A stretch of DNA of 64,000 bases. Source: Pseudomonadota bacterium (GTDB lineage: Bacteria; Desulfobacterota; Desulfobulbia; Desulfobulbales; CALZHT01). The notes under the pieces were generated by a model. The model had not been told where the DNA came from. It made no database searches and was given only the letters and a program-made list of their open reading frames with translations. The stretch lies in contig JAHJJF010000068.1 in NCBI GenBank assembly GCA_018823135.1, forward strand, positions 1 to 64,000, in the 5' to 3' direction. Made by a program: the position numbers and the translations under genes. Positions 54,966-63,921 of this stretch are shown here, piece by piece; position 1 is the first letter of the stretch; each line of letters starts with the position of its first letter.

Positions 54966-56132
54966 TCAGGCGGAGAATACCTTTTCTTTGAGGGCGGACC
55001 TGGTGATGGTGAAGGCCCCCAGGAATACCGAAAAGCCGATCACCAGAAATGTGGTTTTTAAGCTGAAAAAATCGGCAAGGGTTCCGGAAAGAACGGCACC
55101 GAACATGAAACCCGCATCGAAAACTCCGGTGAAGAGACTCATGACTGCAGCCCGTTCATTTTCATCAGCCTGGTCCACTGCCAGGGCGTTAAGCGCCGGA
55201 TAGAGACAGCCGAGACCCGCGCCATATAAAATTATTGAGCCGTAATAAAACAAATCCGAGGCGGCTTCGGTAAACAAGATGAGTCCGGCCCCCAAAAGCA
55301 GAAAGCTGTATTTGGCGAATCTTTTTTTCCCGTGACGGTCCATTAACTTGGCTCCGAACAGGCGGATGAGAATCGCAATGATGGCGATCTTGCCATAGTA
55401 GACCGGGCCGGAAAAGCCCTGCTCCTTGCCGAAGAGGGCAACAAAGGTAAGAAGCGTAGCATTGGCGTTAACAAAAATCAGGGTTGAGGCAAGGACAAGC
55501 CAGAGATTTTTTTTGTAAAGCACCGATAAGATTCCGGTGTGGTTTTTTGGGTCATCCGCAGAATTTTTTTTCTGCCTGATGGTCACCACAAGGATCATCG
55601 AAAAAAAGGCAGTTGCTGCAGCGCTGTGAAAAAGGGCCGGGTATCCGAACCCTGTGATCAATTGTTCCCCGAGGATCGGCGCCGCTGCAATGCAACCCAG
55701 CAGGATTGCGCCGATATATCCGAAGGCCTCGGCCCGCCGTTGGCCAGGGATTATATAGGTCACGGCGGTAAATGAGGCGGCGACAAATGCGGAGAACCCC
55801 AGGCCGTGCAGGATGCGGACAGCAAAAAGCGTCCAGGAAAGTTTTTCAACCATATGATAACCCAGTGAGGCGATAAAGATGGTGATCAGGCCGGCCTGGA
55901 GGGTTTTGTGGATGCCTATTTTCCGGATAAGGGCGGGCATCAAGGGTCTTACGATTACGGTGCTTGCCGGCAGAGCGCCCATTGCCCAGCCGATCAGGGC
56001 TTTGCTGCCGCCGAGAGATTCAAGGTATAACGGGTAGAGAAAGAAAAAGGCGATATTGGAATACACCAGGATAAATAATCCGTTGATAAAGAAAAACTGC
56101 CGGGTAAAAAGATCAGGTTTGGTCACGTTCAC
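54966..56132 (-). CDS. MFS transporter
   Basis: 388 residues with 12 predicted membrane helices. The N half carries the MFS loop motif between helices 2 and 3 in altered form (ALIRKIGIHK near residue 65). The C half has the corresponding LMDRHGKKRF near 258. The substrate cannot be told, although the layout resembles drug/metabolite efflux members. TVP38 follows in the same orientation. Its upstream region (56133-56302) is shared with the divergent formyl-THF cyclo-ligase. Confidence 0.85.
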   Translation of the reverse strand: MNVTKPDLFTRQFFFINGLFILVYSNIAFFFLYPLYLESLGGSKALIGWAMGALPASTVIVRPLMPALIRKIGIHKTLQAGLITIFIASLGYHMVEKLSWTLFAVRILHGLGFSAFVAASFTAVTYIIPGQRRAEAFGYIGAILLGCIAAAPILGEQLITGFGYPALFHSAAATAFFSMILVVTIRQKKNSADDPKNHTGILSVLYKKNLWLVLASTLIFVNANATLLTFVALFGKEQGFSGPVYYGKIAIIAILIRLFGAKLMDRHGKKRFAKYSFLLLGAGLILFTEAASDLFYYGSIILYGAGLGCLYPALNALAVDQADENERAAVMSLFTGVFDAGFMFGAVLSGTLADFFSLKTTFLVIGFSVFLGAFTITRSALKEKVFSA

Positions 56133-56302
56133 AATAAATGCTCGGGGTTTAAGTTATAAACAGGTAATTTCAGAATAATCGTAACATACTTTGAAACAGA
56201 TGCAGATGGCAAGGACCGGATGGAGTCTTGCAAGATGGCTGATTTCGGTTTATTTGTTTGTGAGATTGAGAATAACCATTGTTAATGGTTTAATCTGCTG
56301 AC

Positions 56303-56911
56303 ATGAAAAGTGATATTGAAAATCAACAAACAAGTTTTCCGGATAGCAAACAATTGCGACGGCAGATCCTTGCCCTGCGCGACAAGCTGTCGCCGGAACT
56401 GAGAAAGCTGAAAAGCAGCAAAATAGAAGAACATCTCTGTTCGGTTATGGCCTTTCAGCATGCTGCAACAATTATGCTTTATGCCAGTTTTCGCAGTGAA
56501 GTGGCGACCTATTCACTGATGAACTGGTGTCTGGGCAAAGGGAAAACCCTTGTGCTGCCGGTAACAGCTGAAAACCATCAACTCAAAGTCTATCCGATTG
56601 GGGATATCCACAAGGATCTCCAGCCTGGCTATTGTTCAATCCCGGAACCAGACCACCAGAGGCTCCAGCCGATTGCTCCTGAAATAATTGATCTTGTTGT
56701 GGTGCCGGGATCTGTGTTTGATGCAAAGGGGCATAGGCTGGGTTACGGCGGCGGCTATTATGACCGTTTTTTAGTTGACCGTGCTCCGCAGGCAATAAGG
56801 ATCGGAATCGCCTTTGAACTCCAGATTGTGCCGGAGGTGCCTGCCCAGGACCACGACCAGAGAATGGATTATATCATCACCGAAGACCGCGTGATTCGCA
56901 CTGATCGTTAA
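56303..56911 (+). CDS. 5-formyltetrahydrofolate cyclo-ligase
   Basis: 202 residues. It converts 5-formyl-THF to 5,10-methenyl-THF with ATP. N-terminal SKQLRRQILALRDKL, MLYASFRSEVATYSL near residue 55, and the hallmark DLVVVPGSVFDAKGHRLGYG followed by GGYYDRFL near 130-155 define the family. ADP-binding and folate residues are all present. A hairpin AACCAT-TGTTA-ATGGTT lies just upstream at 56273-56289. Confidence 0.94.
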   Translation: MKSDIENQQTSFPDSKQLRRQILALRDKLSPELRKLKSSKIEEHLCSVMAFQHAATIMLYASFRSEVATYSLMNWCLGKGKTLVLPVTAENHQLKVYPIGDIHKDLQPGYCSIPEPDHQRLQPIAPEIIDLVVVPGSVFDAKGHRLGYGGGYYDRFLVDRAPQAIRIGIAFELQIVPEVPAQDHDQRMDYIITEDRVIRTDR

Positions 56912-56967
56912 CTGCTATATTCAGAAACCTTGGGGTTTTGTTTTGACCGGGTGGTTAAATATTCTGA

Positions 56968-58248
56968 CTACTCGGCTTTCCGGGCCTTGTTGCGGCCGTC
57001 GTTTTTGGCTATGTAGAGGGCTTTATCTGTTTTGTAGATGAGGTCATCGACCTCTTCACCGATGTTATGTTGACCGATGCCGGCGCTTACTGTCACCCGG
57101 GCGGTGAGTACGTCACTTATTTTTATTTCCATTTTTTCAATATGTTTGAGGATTCTTTGTGCAGTTTCTTCCGCTTTGTTGATGTTGGTCAGCGGCATGC
57201 CGATAAGGAATTCTTCGCCGCCGAACCTGCAGACAATGTCGTATTCGCGGAGCGCGCTTTTTAACATCAAGGCAATTTTTTTGAGTACCTGGTCTCCGGC
57301 CAGATGTCCGAAATCGTCATTGATGTTTTTGAAGTGGTCGACATCAATCAGGATGATGGACAGATCAAGTTTTTTGCGGACACTTCGTGAAATTTCCTGC
57401 CTGAGTCGCCGCATGCCCTCTCGGCGATTAAGCACTCCGGTGAGAAAGTCCCTGGTGGCCATGGCAAGGAGTTTCTTTTCCGCATCTTTGAGGCTGGTCA
57501 ATAATTTTCGGGCAATAAAGAAGAAAACCAGGAAAATAAAGGTGATGGTAATGCCGGTCGAGACGGCCAGATAAATTTTACTGCTCCTGATCCTGTCCAG
57601 AAAGTTTGATGCAGGGATAGTTACGCTCAAGCCGCCGTGTATGTCGCCAATTTTATAATCGTGGTCGTTATGACATTCAAGACAGGCTTGATCAAGATAA
57701 AGCGGAGCCATATACCGATAAAAAGTCAGATTGCCGGTTTTTTCAAAGGCGGTTGCTTCCTGCGCCCCATAGATAAAGCTCTTAAGGGATTCCGCTTCAA
57801 AATCGTCCGGGGTGTTTGAAGGGTTTATTGGATTGAGACTGGTGAGCCGGAAGCGGACGATTCGCTGCTGGCTGCCCAGTTCGGATATCTCCCGGGTGAC
57901 TGATGCGGGATTCTTGAGAACATAGGTGGCGCCGTCCTGATCAATAATCCGGGTTTTGAGGCCGGGGATTTTTTCGAGATATTCATTGGGCTGGACATCG
58001 TTTTCGAGCTTTACGAAGACACCGCCATGATCGGCAATCCATTGACGGGTGAGAACGATCTGCTGGAAATAAGCCTTTGCTTCCTCACGGAGTTGTTTTT
58101 TAATCAGGCTGTCCGTCTTGAAATGAAAGCCAATAAAAGTGGCGGTCATAATACAACAGACGAGAATTAAAATGATGCTGATATATTTTTTAACAAAGGT
58201 GCTGTTTGAAGGTGATTTTTTGATATTTTGAATGGGTTTTGCTTTCAT
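56968..58248 (-). CDS. Membrane GGDEF diguanylate cyclase with DUF3365 haem-type sensor
   Basis: 426 residues. A first membrane helix (residues 21-45) is followed by a periplasmic DUF3365 domain. Its Cys pair is ACLECHNDH near residue 197, a CxxCH motif for covalent haem c. A second helix (about 230-250) leads to the GGDEF domain with CRFGGEEFLIGM near residue 340. The inhibitory RxxD site (REYD) precedes it at the proper distance, so product inhibition is likely. The protein should sense redox or a gas and make c-di-GMP. Confidence 0.93.
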   Translation of the reverse strand: MKAKPIQNIKKSPSNSTFVKKYISIILILVCCIMTATFIGFHFKTDSLIKKQLREEAKAYFQQIVLTRQWIADHGGVFVKLENDVQPNEYLEKIPGLKTRIIDQDGATYVLKNPASVTREISELGSQQRIVRFRLTSLNPINPSNTPDDFEAESLKSFIYGAQEATAFEKTGNLTFYRYMAPLYLDQACLECHNDHDYKIGDIHGGLSVTIPASNFLDRIRSSKIYLAVSTGITITFIFLVFFFIARKLLTSLKDAEKKLLAMATRDFLTGVLNRREGMRRLRQEISRSVRKKLDLSIILIDVDHFKNINDDFGHLAGDQVLKKIALMLKSALREYDIVCRFGGEEFLIGMPLTNINKAEETAQRILKHIEKMEIKISDVLTARVTVSAGIGQHNIGEEVDDLIYKTDKALYIAKNDGRNKARKAE

Positions 58249-58393
58249 GGCTAAACTATACCAAAACTCACAGGCTTTTCGCAGCTTATAAAGAAGAGGG
58301 CGGTTTTATTTTGCTGCGCGCTCACTTTAATGTATTATTTGGAATAATAAGATCAATTTCCTGGCAAATACTTATTAATAGGCATCATTCCCG

Positions 58394-59434
58394 ATGAAGA
58401 AAACAGCAATATTTAAGGATCCGATTTTTCTTGAGCATGATCCCGGCTTTACCCATGTTGAAAGACCAGACCGGTTGGAAGTGATATATGATGAACTTCA
58501 TAAACCCGCGTATAAGGACAGGTTTCTTTATCCGTCCTTTGAGCCGGCAAGTTACGAAATTCTGAAATATAACCATACGCCGGCGCTTATTGAAAGAATA
58601 GCCAAAACATCGGGTAAAACCTTTGACAGCCTTGATCCGGACACCCAGACATCGCCCCGGTCCTATGAGGCGGCATGTATGGCGGCAGGCGCCTGTGTCA
58701 AAGGCGTTGAGATGATTTTTGCCGGGGAGATCGATAACGGTTTTGCCCTGGTGCGACCTCCCGGGCATCATGCCGAAGCTGACCAGGCCATGGGATTTTG
58801 TCTGTTTAACAATATTGCGATTGCAGCCCATTATGCCTTGAATAATTTAAAGGCTCAGCGGGTGGTGATTATGGACTGGGACCTGCACCACGGAAACGGC
58901 ACCCAGCATTCTTTTTATGATACAGACCAGGTGCTTTACATATCAACACATCAGTATCCTTATTATCCCGGGACCGGTGCCATCAGTGAGTTCGGCAGAG
59001 GCAAGGGGCAAGGATATACCCTCAATATCCCCTTGTCCGGAGGACAGGGAGACGGCGCCTATGTGCAGATATTCGATCAAATCGTTGCTCCGGTGATCAG
59101 GCAGTATAACCCGGACCTCATTCTGGTCTCAGCAGGTTTTGACACATATATCGAGGATCCCCTTGGCGGTATGGCGGTTACCGCAAAGGGGTTCGGGTGC
59201 CTCGGCCGCATCCTCATTGATCTGGCGAATGAGTGTTGTGACGGGCGGATATTATTTGTTCTGGAAGGCGGATATAACCTTCAGGGGCTCCGCGATGGAG
59301 TGGCGGCCGTTCTCAACGAATTGTCAGGGACCGGTTCTGCTGACAAAACATTGAATCCGCTTCGCAACAATATGGCCTCTTTGCCGGGTCTCGAGCACGT
59401 CAGAAAGTTTGCAAAAGACTTCTGGATATTGTAA
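58394..59434 (+). CDS. Histone deacetylase-like (acetoin utilisation-type) family protein
   Basis: 346 residues of the arginase/deacetylase fold. RPPGHHAEADQAMGFCLFNN near residue 120 carries the catalytic His pair. VVIMDWDLHHGNGTQHSFYD near 155 gives the zinc Asp and His. LVSAGFDTYIEDPLGG near 240 gives the other zinc Asp, and EGGYNLQGL near 293 the final part. Bacterial members deacetylate polyamines, acetylated amines or proteins; the substrate is unknown here. It lies next to the HD-GYP regulator in the same direction, 63 bases apart. Confidence 0.92.
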   Translation: MKKTAIFKDPIFLEHDPGFTHVERPDRLEVIYDELHKPAYKDRFLYPSFEPASYEILKYNHTPALIERIAKTSGKTFDSLDPDTQTSPRSYEAACMAAGACVKGVEMIFAGEIDNGFALVRPPGHHAEADQAMGFCLFNNIAIAAHYALNNLKAQRVVIMDWDLHHGNGTQHSFYDTDQVLYISTHQYPYYPGTGAISEFGRGKGQGYTLNIPLSGGQGDGAYVQIFDQIVAPVIRQYNPDLILVSAGFDTYIEDPLGGMAVTAKGFGCLGRILIDLANECCDGRILFVLEGGYNLQGLRDGVAAVLNELSGTGSADKTLNPLRNNMASLPGLEHVRKFAKDFWIL

Positions 59435-59497
59435 AATTTTTTTTTGTGCATGTTGATGCAAGTCTAATTGATGACCTGGGTCATTTAAGGGAAATTC

Positions 59498-60559
59498 ATG
59501 TTTGCTAAAAGTAAGATACTGATTGCCGACGACGACAGCCTTGTAAGGGAAGCAGTGGCAAAAGTGCTTGAGATGTTCGGCCACGAAGTTATAACCGTGA
59601 CCAGCGGCGAAGAGGCGGTTGTTGCAGTGACAAGTGCTTTTGATGTTATTCTTTTAGATATCAATATGCCGGGCATGGACGGTTTCGAAACCATGGAAGC
59701 CATCAAGGATAAAGAGCCTGATATTCCTGTCTTGTTTATCACCGGGGCCGGGAGCGTTGAGTACGCAATAAAGGCAATCAACCTTGGCGCCTACGATTTT
59801 ATCTCAAAGCCCATTGAAGATCTTGACCTTTTCAATGTCAAAATCAAGCGAGCCATTGAAAAGAGGATGTATGTCCTGAGCGAGAAGACGTACAAGGAAA
59901 ATCTTGAAGTCGAGATAAAGAATAAAACTAAAGAGCTTGCCGAAAAAAATGCCCTCCTTGAGCAGTATAGTCAAGACCTTGAAGAATCCTCGGTTAATAC
60001 AATTATCACGCTGCAGACAGCCCTTGAGGAAAAGGATCAGTATACTGCGGGTCATACCAGAAGAGTGACGGAATATTCCCTGATGATTGCCAGGGCGAAA
60101 CAGCTTTCACCAATAGACCTGCAGGTGCTGGAAAGGGCTTGTCAGCTTCACGATATCGGCAAGCTGGTCATTGATGCCAGCTGTATCCAAAAGCCTGGCC
60201 CCCTGAATGAAGAGGAATGGGAACGGATCAAGAAGCACCCGGAAATTGGTGAGAATATTTTAAAGCCCATGGTGTTTCTGAAGCGGGAGGCGGAGATTGT
60301 CCGGCATCACCATGAAAGGCTTGACGGCAAGGGTTATCCCGATGGACTGAAGGGTGATGAGCTTGGAGAACTCGCCAGGATTATCACGGTGGCGGACAGT
60401 TACGATGCCATGACCTCGAAGAGAAGTTATAAGAAGAACATGTCCATGCAGGAAGCGGCAGATGAGTTACGCAAAAATGCCAACACCCAATTTGATCCGG
60501 AAAATGTCGAGATATTCGTAAGCCTGTTAATGGATCGGAAAAAGGTCTCCCATTTGTAA
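59498..60559 (+). CDS. Response regulator with HD-GYP phosphodiesterase domain
   Basis: 353 residues. Receiver at 5-125: ILIADDDSLVREAV, phospho-acceptor Asp54 in ILLDINMPGMDG, Lys in FISKPI. A coiled coil with ELAEKNALLEQYSQDLEES around 145-165 leads to the HD-GYP domain with LHDIGKLVI near 222 and HHERLDGKGYPDGLKGDEL near 269. The GYP motif and metal residues are present, so it should break down c-di-GMP. It opposes the two GGDEF proteins of this window. Confidence 0.93.
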   Translation: MFAKSKILIADDDSLVREAVAKVLEMFGHEVITVTSGEEAVVAVTSAFDVILLDINMPGMDGFETMEAIKDKEPDIPVLFITGAGSVEYAIKAINLGAYDFISKPIEDLDLFNVKIKRAIEKRMYVLSEKTYKENLEVEIKNKTKELAEKNALLEQYSQDLEESSVNTIITLQTALEEKDQYTAGHTRRVTEYSLMIARAKQLSPIDLQVLERACQLHDIGKLVIDASCIQKPGPLNEEEWERIKKHPEIGENILKPMVFLKREAEIVRHHHERLDGKGYPDGLKGDELGELARIITVADSYDAMTSKRSYKKNMSMQEAADELRKNANTQFDPENVEIFVSLLMDRKKVSHL

Positions 60560-60675
60560 TGAAAGGGAGCACAGGTTGAGTGATGTCTTGTTTTTTGATT
60601 CTTGAACAGTTGATTCACTCGCTCAAAGGCAGATACTGGATTATCGCCGACAATAAATTGCAAACGGTACGATGA

Positions 60676-60960
60676 ATGAAGATTACACAAGATGAAGTCA
60701 GCTATGTTGCAAAGCTTGCACGGCTGGATCTTACTCCGGAAGAAGTTGAGGTTATGGCTGGACAGATGGATAGAATACTGGGGTATATTGATAAGTTGAA
60801 CAATCTTGACACCCAGGGAGTTCAGCCCACCACCCATACAATATCCATAAATAATGCTTTCAGAACAGATACGGTGAGGCAATCTCTTGCCCAGAAGGAC
60901 GCCTTAGCCAACGCCCCGCTGCAAAATGGCGAGGCTTTTATTGTGCCACGGGTGATTTGA
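60676..60960 (+). CDS. gatC: Aspartyl/glutamyl-tRNA amidotransferase subunit C
   Basis: 94 residues. MKITQDEVSYVAKLARLDLTPEE and MDRILGYIDKLNNLDT are the family signature, and the C-terminal part PTTHTISINNAFRTDTV is also typical. GatC stabilises the GatAB complex that amidates Glu-tRNA(Gln) and Asp-tRNA(Asn). A terminator at 61005-61033 separates it from gatA, an unusual arrangement. gatB is not in the window. Confidence 0.93.
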   Translation: MKITQDEVSYVAKLARLDLTPEEVEVMAGQMDRILGYIDKLNNLDTQGVQPTTHTISINNAFRTDTVRQSLAQKDALANAPLQNGEAFIVPRVI

Positions 60961-61004
60961 TCGTATTCCATTGTTCCGGTAGTGTAAGAATGATTTGATA
61001 GGGT

Positions 61005-61033
61005 ACGGACCTCCATTACGAGGTCCGTTCTTT
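61005..61033 (+). terminator. Terminator between gatC and gatA
   Basis: ACGGACCTC (61005-61013) and GAGGTCCGT (61020-61028) form a perfect 9-bp stem with a 6-base loop, followed by TCTTTT. It suggests that gatC and gatA are transcribed separately or that part of the transcripts stop here. Confidence 0.75.
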
Positions 61034-61154
61034 TATGTGACAAGGGCTTTATCGAAAATGTATTATGTGGTTTAATTGCATTCAGTCAGTCATTGCAGTA
61101 TGAAGAATTCCCCTGACTGACAGTAAATAACAGCAGCGGCAAAGGCTTTACAAA

Positions 61155-62612
61155 ATGGAACTTTACGGAAAATCAATTTCAGAACTCAGCGGTCTTCTCA
61201 GAAGCAGAGAAGTAAAGGCAGTTGAGGTCGTTCAATCAGTTATAGACCGCATTGATCAGGTGGAAAAAAATGTGGGTGCATATATCACTCTGGACCAGGA
61301 AAACGCCATGCGCCAGGCGGAAGGCGCCGACGACCTCCTTGCTCATGGCGGTGGCGGCGCTCTATGCGGTATCCCTGTTTCCGTGAAGGATGTGTTGTGC
61401 ACCAAGGGGCTCAAGACAACCTGCGGCTCGAAGATACTTGAGTCTTTTGTACCCCCCTATGATGCCACCGTGGTAAAGAAGTTGAAGGAGGCTGGTGCGA
61501 TTATCATGGGAAAAGCCAGCATGGATGAATTCGCCATGGGGTCATCCAATGAGAACTGCGCTTATGGAACGCCCAAAAATCCCTGGAATCTTGAACATGT
61601 TTGCGGCGGGTCAAGCGGCGGCTCTGCAGCCTCTGTTGCCGCCCGGGAATGCATCGCTTCAATCGGCTCTGATACCGGCGGTTCCATCCGGCAACCGGCA
61701 TCGTTTTGCGGCGTGGTGGGGATGAAGCCCACCTATGGAAGAGTATCGCGATTCGGTCTGATCGCCTATGCCTCATCTTTGGACCAACTCGGGCCTTTTG
61801 CCGGCAGTGTTTCTGATTGTGCAACCATGATGAATGTGATCTGCGGTTATGACAATAATGATTCCACCTCAGTTGAGACGACAGTTCCTGATTACCATCT
61901 GGCGCTTTGCGAAGGACTGAAAGGATTGAGGATCGGTATTCCAGGGGAGTATTTTTCACAGGGGCTTGATCCGGAGGTGGAAAAAACCGTGCGTGCCGGG
62001 ATTGAAGCCTTGAAGGAAGCCGGCGCTGAAACAGTTGATGTTTCCCTTCCCCATACCGAATACGGGGTTGCAGCGTATTATATAATCGCTTCGGCTGAGG
62101 CCAGTTCGAATCTGGCCCGCTTTGACGGTGTGCGGTACGGATTCAGGGATCAGGGGCCTGACGAGCTTATGGAGATGTACAGGAAAACCCGTTCCAGGGG
62201 ATTCGGCGACGAGGTGAAACGCAGGATTATCATCGGCACCTACGCCCTTTCATCAGGGTATTACGATGCTTACTATAAAAAAGCCTCCCAGGTCCGCACC
62301 TTGATTGTTGAAGATTATAAAAAGGCGTTTGAGGCATGTGATGTGCTTGTTTCCCCGGTTTCCCCCATTCCCGCCTGGCGACTGGGCGAGAAGCTTGACG
62401 ATCCGTTGAGCATGTATCTGGCGGATATCCTGACTATCCCGACCAATCTTGCCGGGATTCCCGGGATGTCGGTGCCCTGCGGATTCAATCGGGCTGGCCT
62501 GCCCATCGGCATGCAGCTGCAGGCGGCGCATTTTGAAGAGGAAAAATTATTTCGAGCCGCGTATAATCTTGAAAAACAAATGAATATTTCCGGGATGAAA
62601 CCCGCAATATAG
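61155..62612 (+). CDS. gatA: Aspartyl/glutamyl-tRNA amidotransferase subunit A
   Basis: 485 residues of an amidase-signature enzyme that releases ammonia from glutamine for the GatCAB reaction. The catalytic Lys is in GIPVSVKDVLCTKGL near residue 80, and the Ser triad lies in GGSSGGSAASVAAR near 150-163 and DTGGSIRQPASFCG near 173-186. MKPTYGRVSRFGLIAYASSL follows. It has its own promoter region after the terminator downstream of gatC. hisC starts 12 bases after its stop, so the two are likely co-transcribed. Confidence 0.97.
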   Translation: MELYGKSISELSGLLRSREVKAVEVVQSVIDRIDQVEKNVGAYITLDQENAMRQAEGADDLLAHGGGGALCGIPVSVKDVLCTKGLKTTCGSKILESFVPPYDATVVKKLKEAGAIIMGKASMDEFAMGSSNENCAYGTPKNPWNLEHVCGGSSGGSAASVAARECIASIGSDTGGSIRQPASFCGVVGMKPTYGRVSRFGLIAYASSLDQLGPFAGSVSDCATMMNVICGYDNNDSTSVETTVPDYHLALCEGLKGLRIGIPGEYFSQGLDPEVEKTVRAGIEALKEAGAETVDVSLPHTEYGVAAYYIIASAEASSNLARFDGVRYGFRDQGPDELMEMYRKTRSRGFGDEVKRRIIIGTYALSSGYYDAYYKKASQVRTLIVEDYKKAFEACDVLVSPVSPIPAWRLGEKLDDPLSMYLADILTIPTNLAGIPGMSVPCGFNRAGLPIGMQLQAAHFEEEKLFRAAYNLEKQMNISGMKPAI

Positions 62613-62624
62613 AAAGGACCACCA

Positions 62625-63716
62625 GTGAAAATCAAAATTGCTGAAAACATACAAAATCTCATACCCTATCCTCCTGGAAAACCCCTTGAGGAGCTTGAAA
62701 GAGAGCTTGGAATTACCGGGTCCATCAAGCTCGCCTCCAACGAAAATGCCCTGGGCCCTTCACCAAAGGCGGTTGCCGCAATCTCTGCGGCGCTCCAGAA
62801 ACTGCATCTCTATCCTGACGGCAGCAGTCATTATCTGACCCAGCGACTTGCTGAAAAACTCGGGGTCAGACCTGAGCAGATCGTTTTCGGCAACGGTTCC
62901 AATGAAATCATCGGTCTGCTGCTGACCACCTTCATGGCCCGCGGCGAAGAGGTGGTAACCAGCCATCCGACCTTTCTGGTGTACCAGAAAAAGGTCCAGG
63001 CCAGAGGCGGGGTCAATAAGGTTGTACCTTTGAAGGATATGAAGCACGATCTGGACGGCATGCTTGCGGCGGTGACCGACAAGACCCGGGTGATTTTTCT
63101 TGATAACCCGAATAACCCCACCGGCACGGTTTTTACCAAAGAGGAGTTCGATGGTTTTCTCCGGCAGGTTCCGGACGGAATAATCGTTGTGCTTGATGAA
63201 GCGTATGTCGATTTCGTCGATCCCGCGGTTCGACTTGACTCCAGGCAATATCTGGGCGGCGACAAACCTTTTGTGGCGTTAAGAACTTTTTCCAAGGCTT
63301 ATGGATTGGCGGGCCTGCGCGTTGGGTACGGAATCATGCAGGCGGAAATCGCCGACTACCTGCACCGGGTGCGTCAGCCGTTTAATATCAATCTGCTCGC
63401 CCAGATCGGCGCCCTTGCGGCCATTGACGACGATGATCATTATCAGAAAACTATTCAGATGACCGCCGACGGCATGGCCTGGCTTTTTGGGGAGCTTGAA
63501 AAACTTGGTTGCCGGACTTTTCATTCCGAAACCAATTTTTTTCTCGTTGAGGTTGGCAAAGGGAAAGATATCTACGAGAGATTGCTGAAAAAAGGTGTGA
63601 TCGTCCGCCCCATGGATGCTTACGGGTATCCCGATTATATCCGTATTACCGTAGGTCTTCCCGTAGAAAATCAGCGATTCATAAAGGAACTTGCCGTGAT
63701 TCTCAAAGAGAGGTAA
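62625..63716 (+). CDS. hisC: Histidinol-phosphate aminotransferase
   Basis: 363 residues of a class-II PLP aminotransferase. IKLASNENALGPSPKAV near residue 35, [15 protein letters not shown] near 155, the PLP lysine in LRTFSKAYGLAGLRVGYG near 224 and VRPMDAYGYPDYIRITVG near 327 are typical. The His-pathway role is the usual one, although some members also use aromatic amino acids. It is followed by cmk. Confidence 0.95.
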   Translation: MKIKIAENIQNLIPYPPGKPLEELERELGITGSIKLASNENALGPSPKAVAAISAALQKLHLYPDGSSHYLTQRLAEKLGVRPEQIVFGNGSNEIIGLLLTTFMARGEEVVTSHPTFLVYQKKVQARGGVNKVVPLKDMKHDLDGMLAAVTDKTRVIFLDNPNNPTGTVFTKEEFDGFLRQVPDGIIVVLDEAYVDFVDPAVRLDSRQYLGGDKPFVALRTFSKAYGLAGLRVGYGIMQAEIADYLHRVRQPFNINLLAQIGALAAIDDDDHYQKTIQMTADGMAWLFGELEKLGCRTFHSETNFFLVEVGKGKDIYERLLKKGVIVRPMDAYGYPDYIRITVGLPVENQRFIKELAVILKER

Positions 63717-63921
63717 CTATTCAACAGCACCCCATGACGGAGTCGCGCTACGCTTGCTTACCTGCGCACGATCAGGCCGTCTCGCATACCGATGTATATG
63801 GCCGGCCTGCTCGAAGTCTGCGCTTATCTGTACACATCTGAAGCATTGCTGGATAGTTACGATTTGGTGGTTATAATTATTTTTGGGCATCTACTGAATT
63901 GTTCCAAAGAGAGGAATAAAG
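63717..63921. other. Gene-free stretch between hisC and cmk
   Basis: No gene. The first half is GC-rich with a CAGGCC/GGCCTG inverted pair and seems unlike the surrounding sequence. The second half is AT-rich and may contain the cmk promoter. No strong promoter boxes are visible. Confidence 0.4.

Noticed and set aside
63717-63921. Mobile element or gene between hisC and cmk
   Set aside because: The GC-rich patch has no ORF and only a 6-bp inverted pair; nothing further can be supported.
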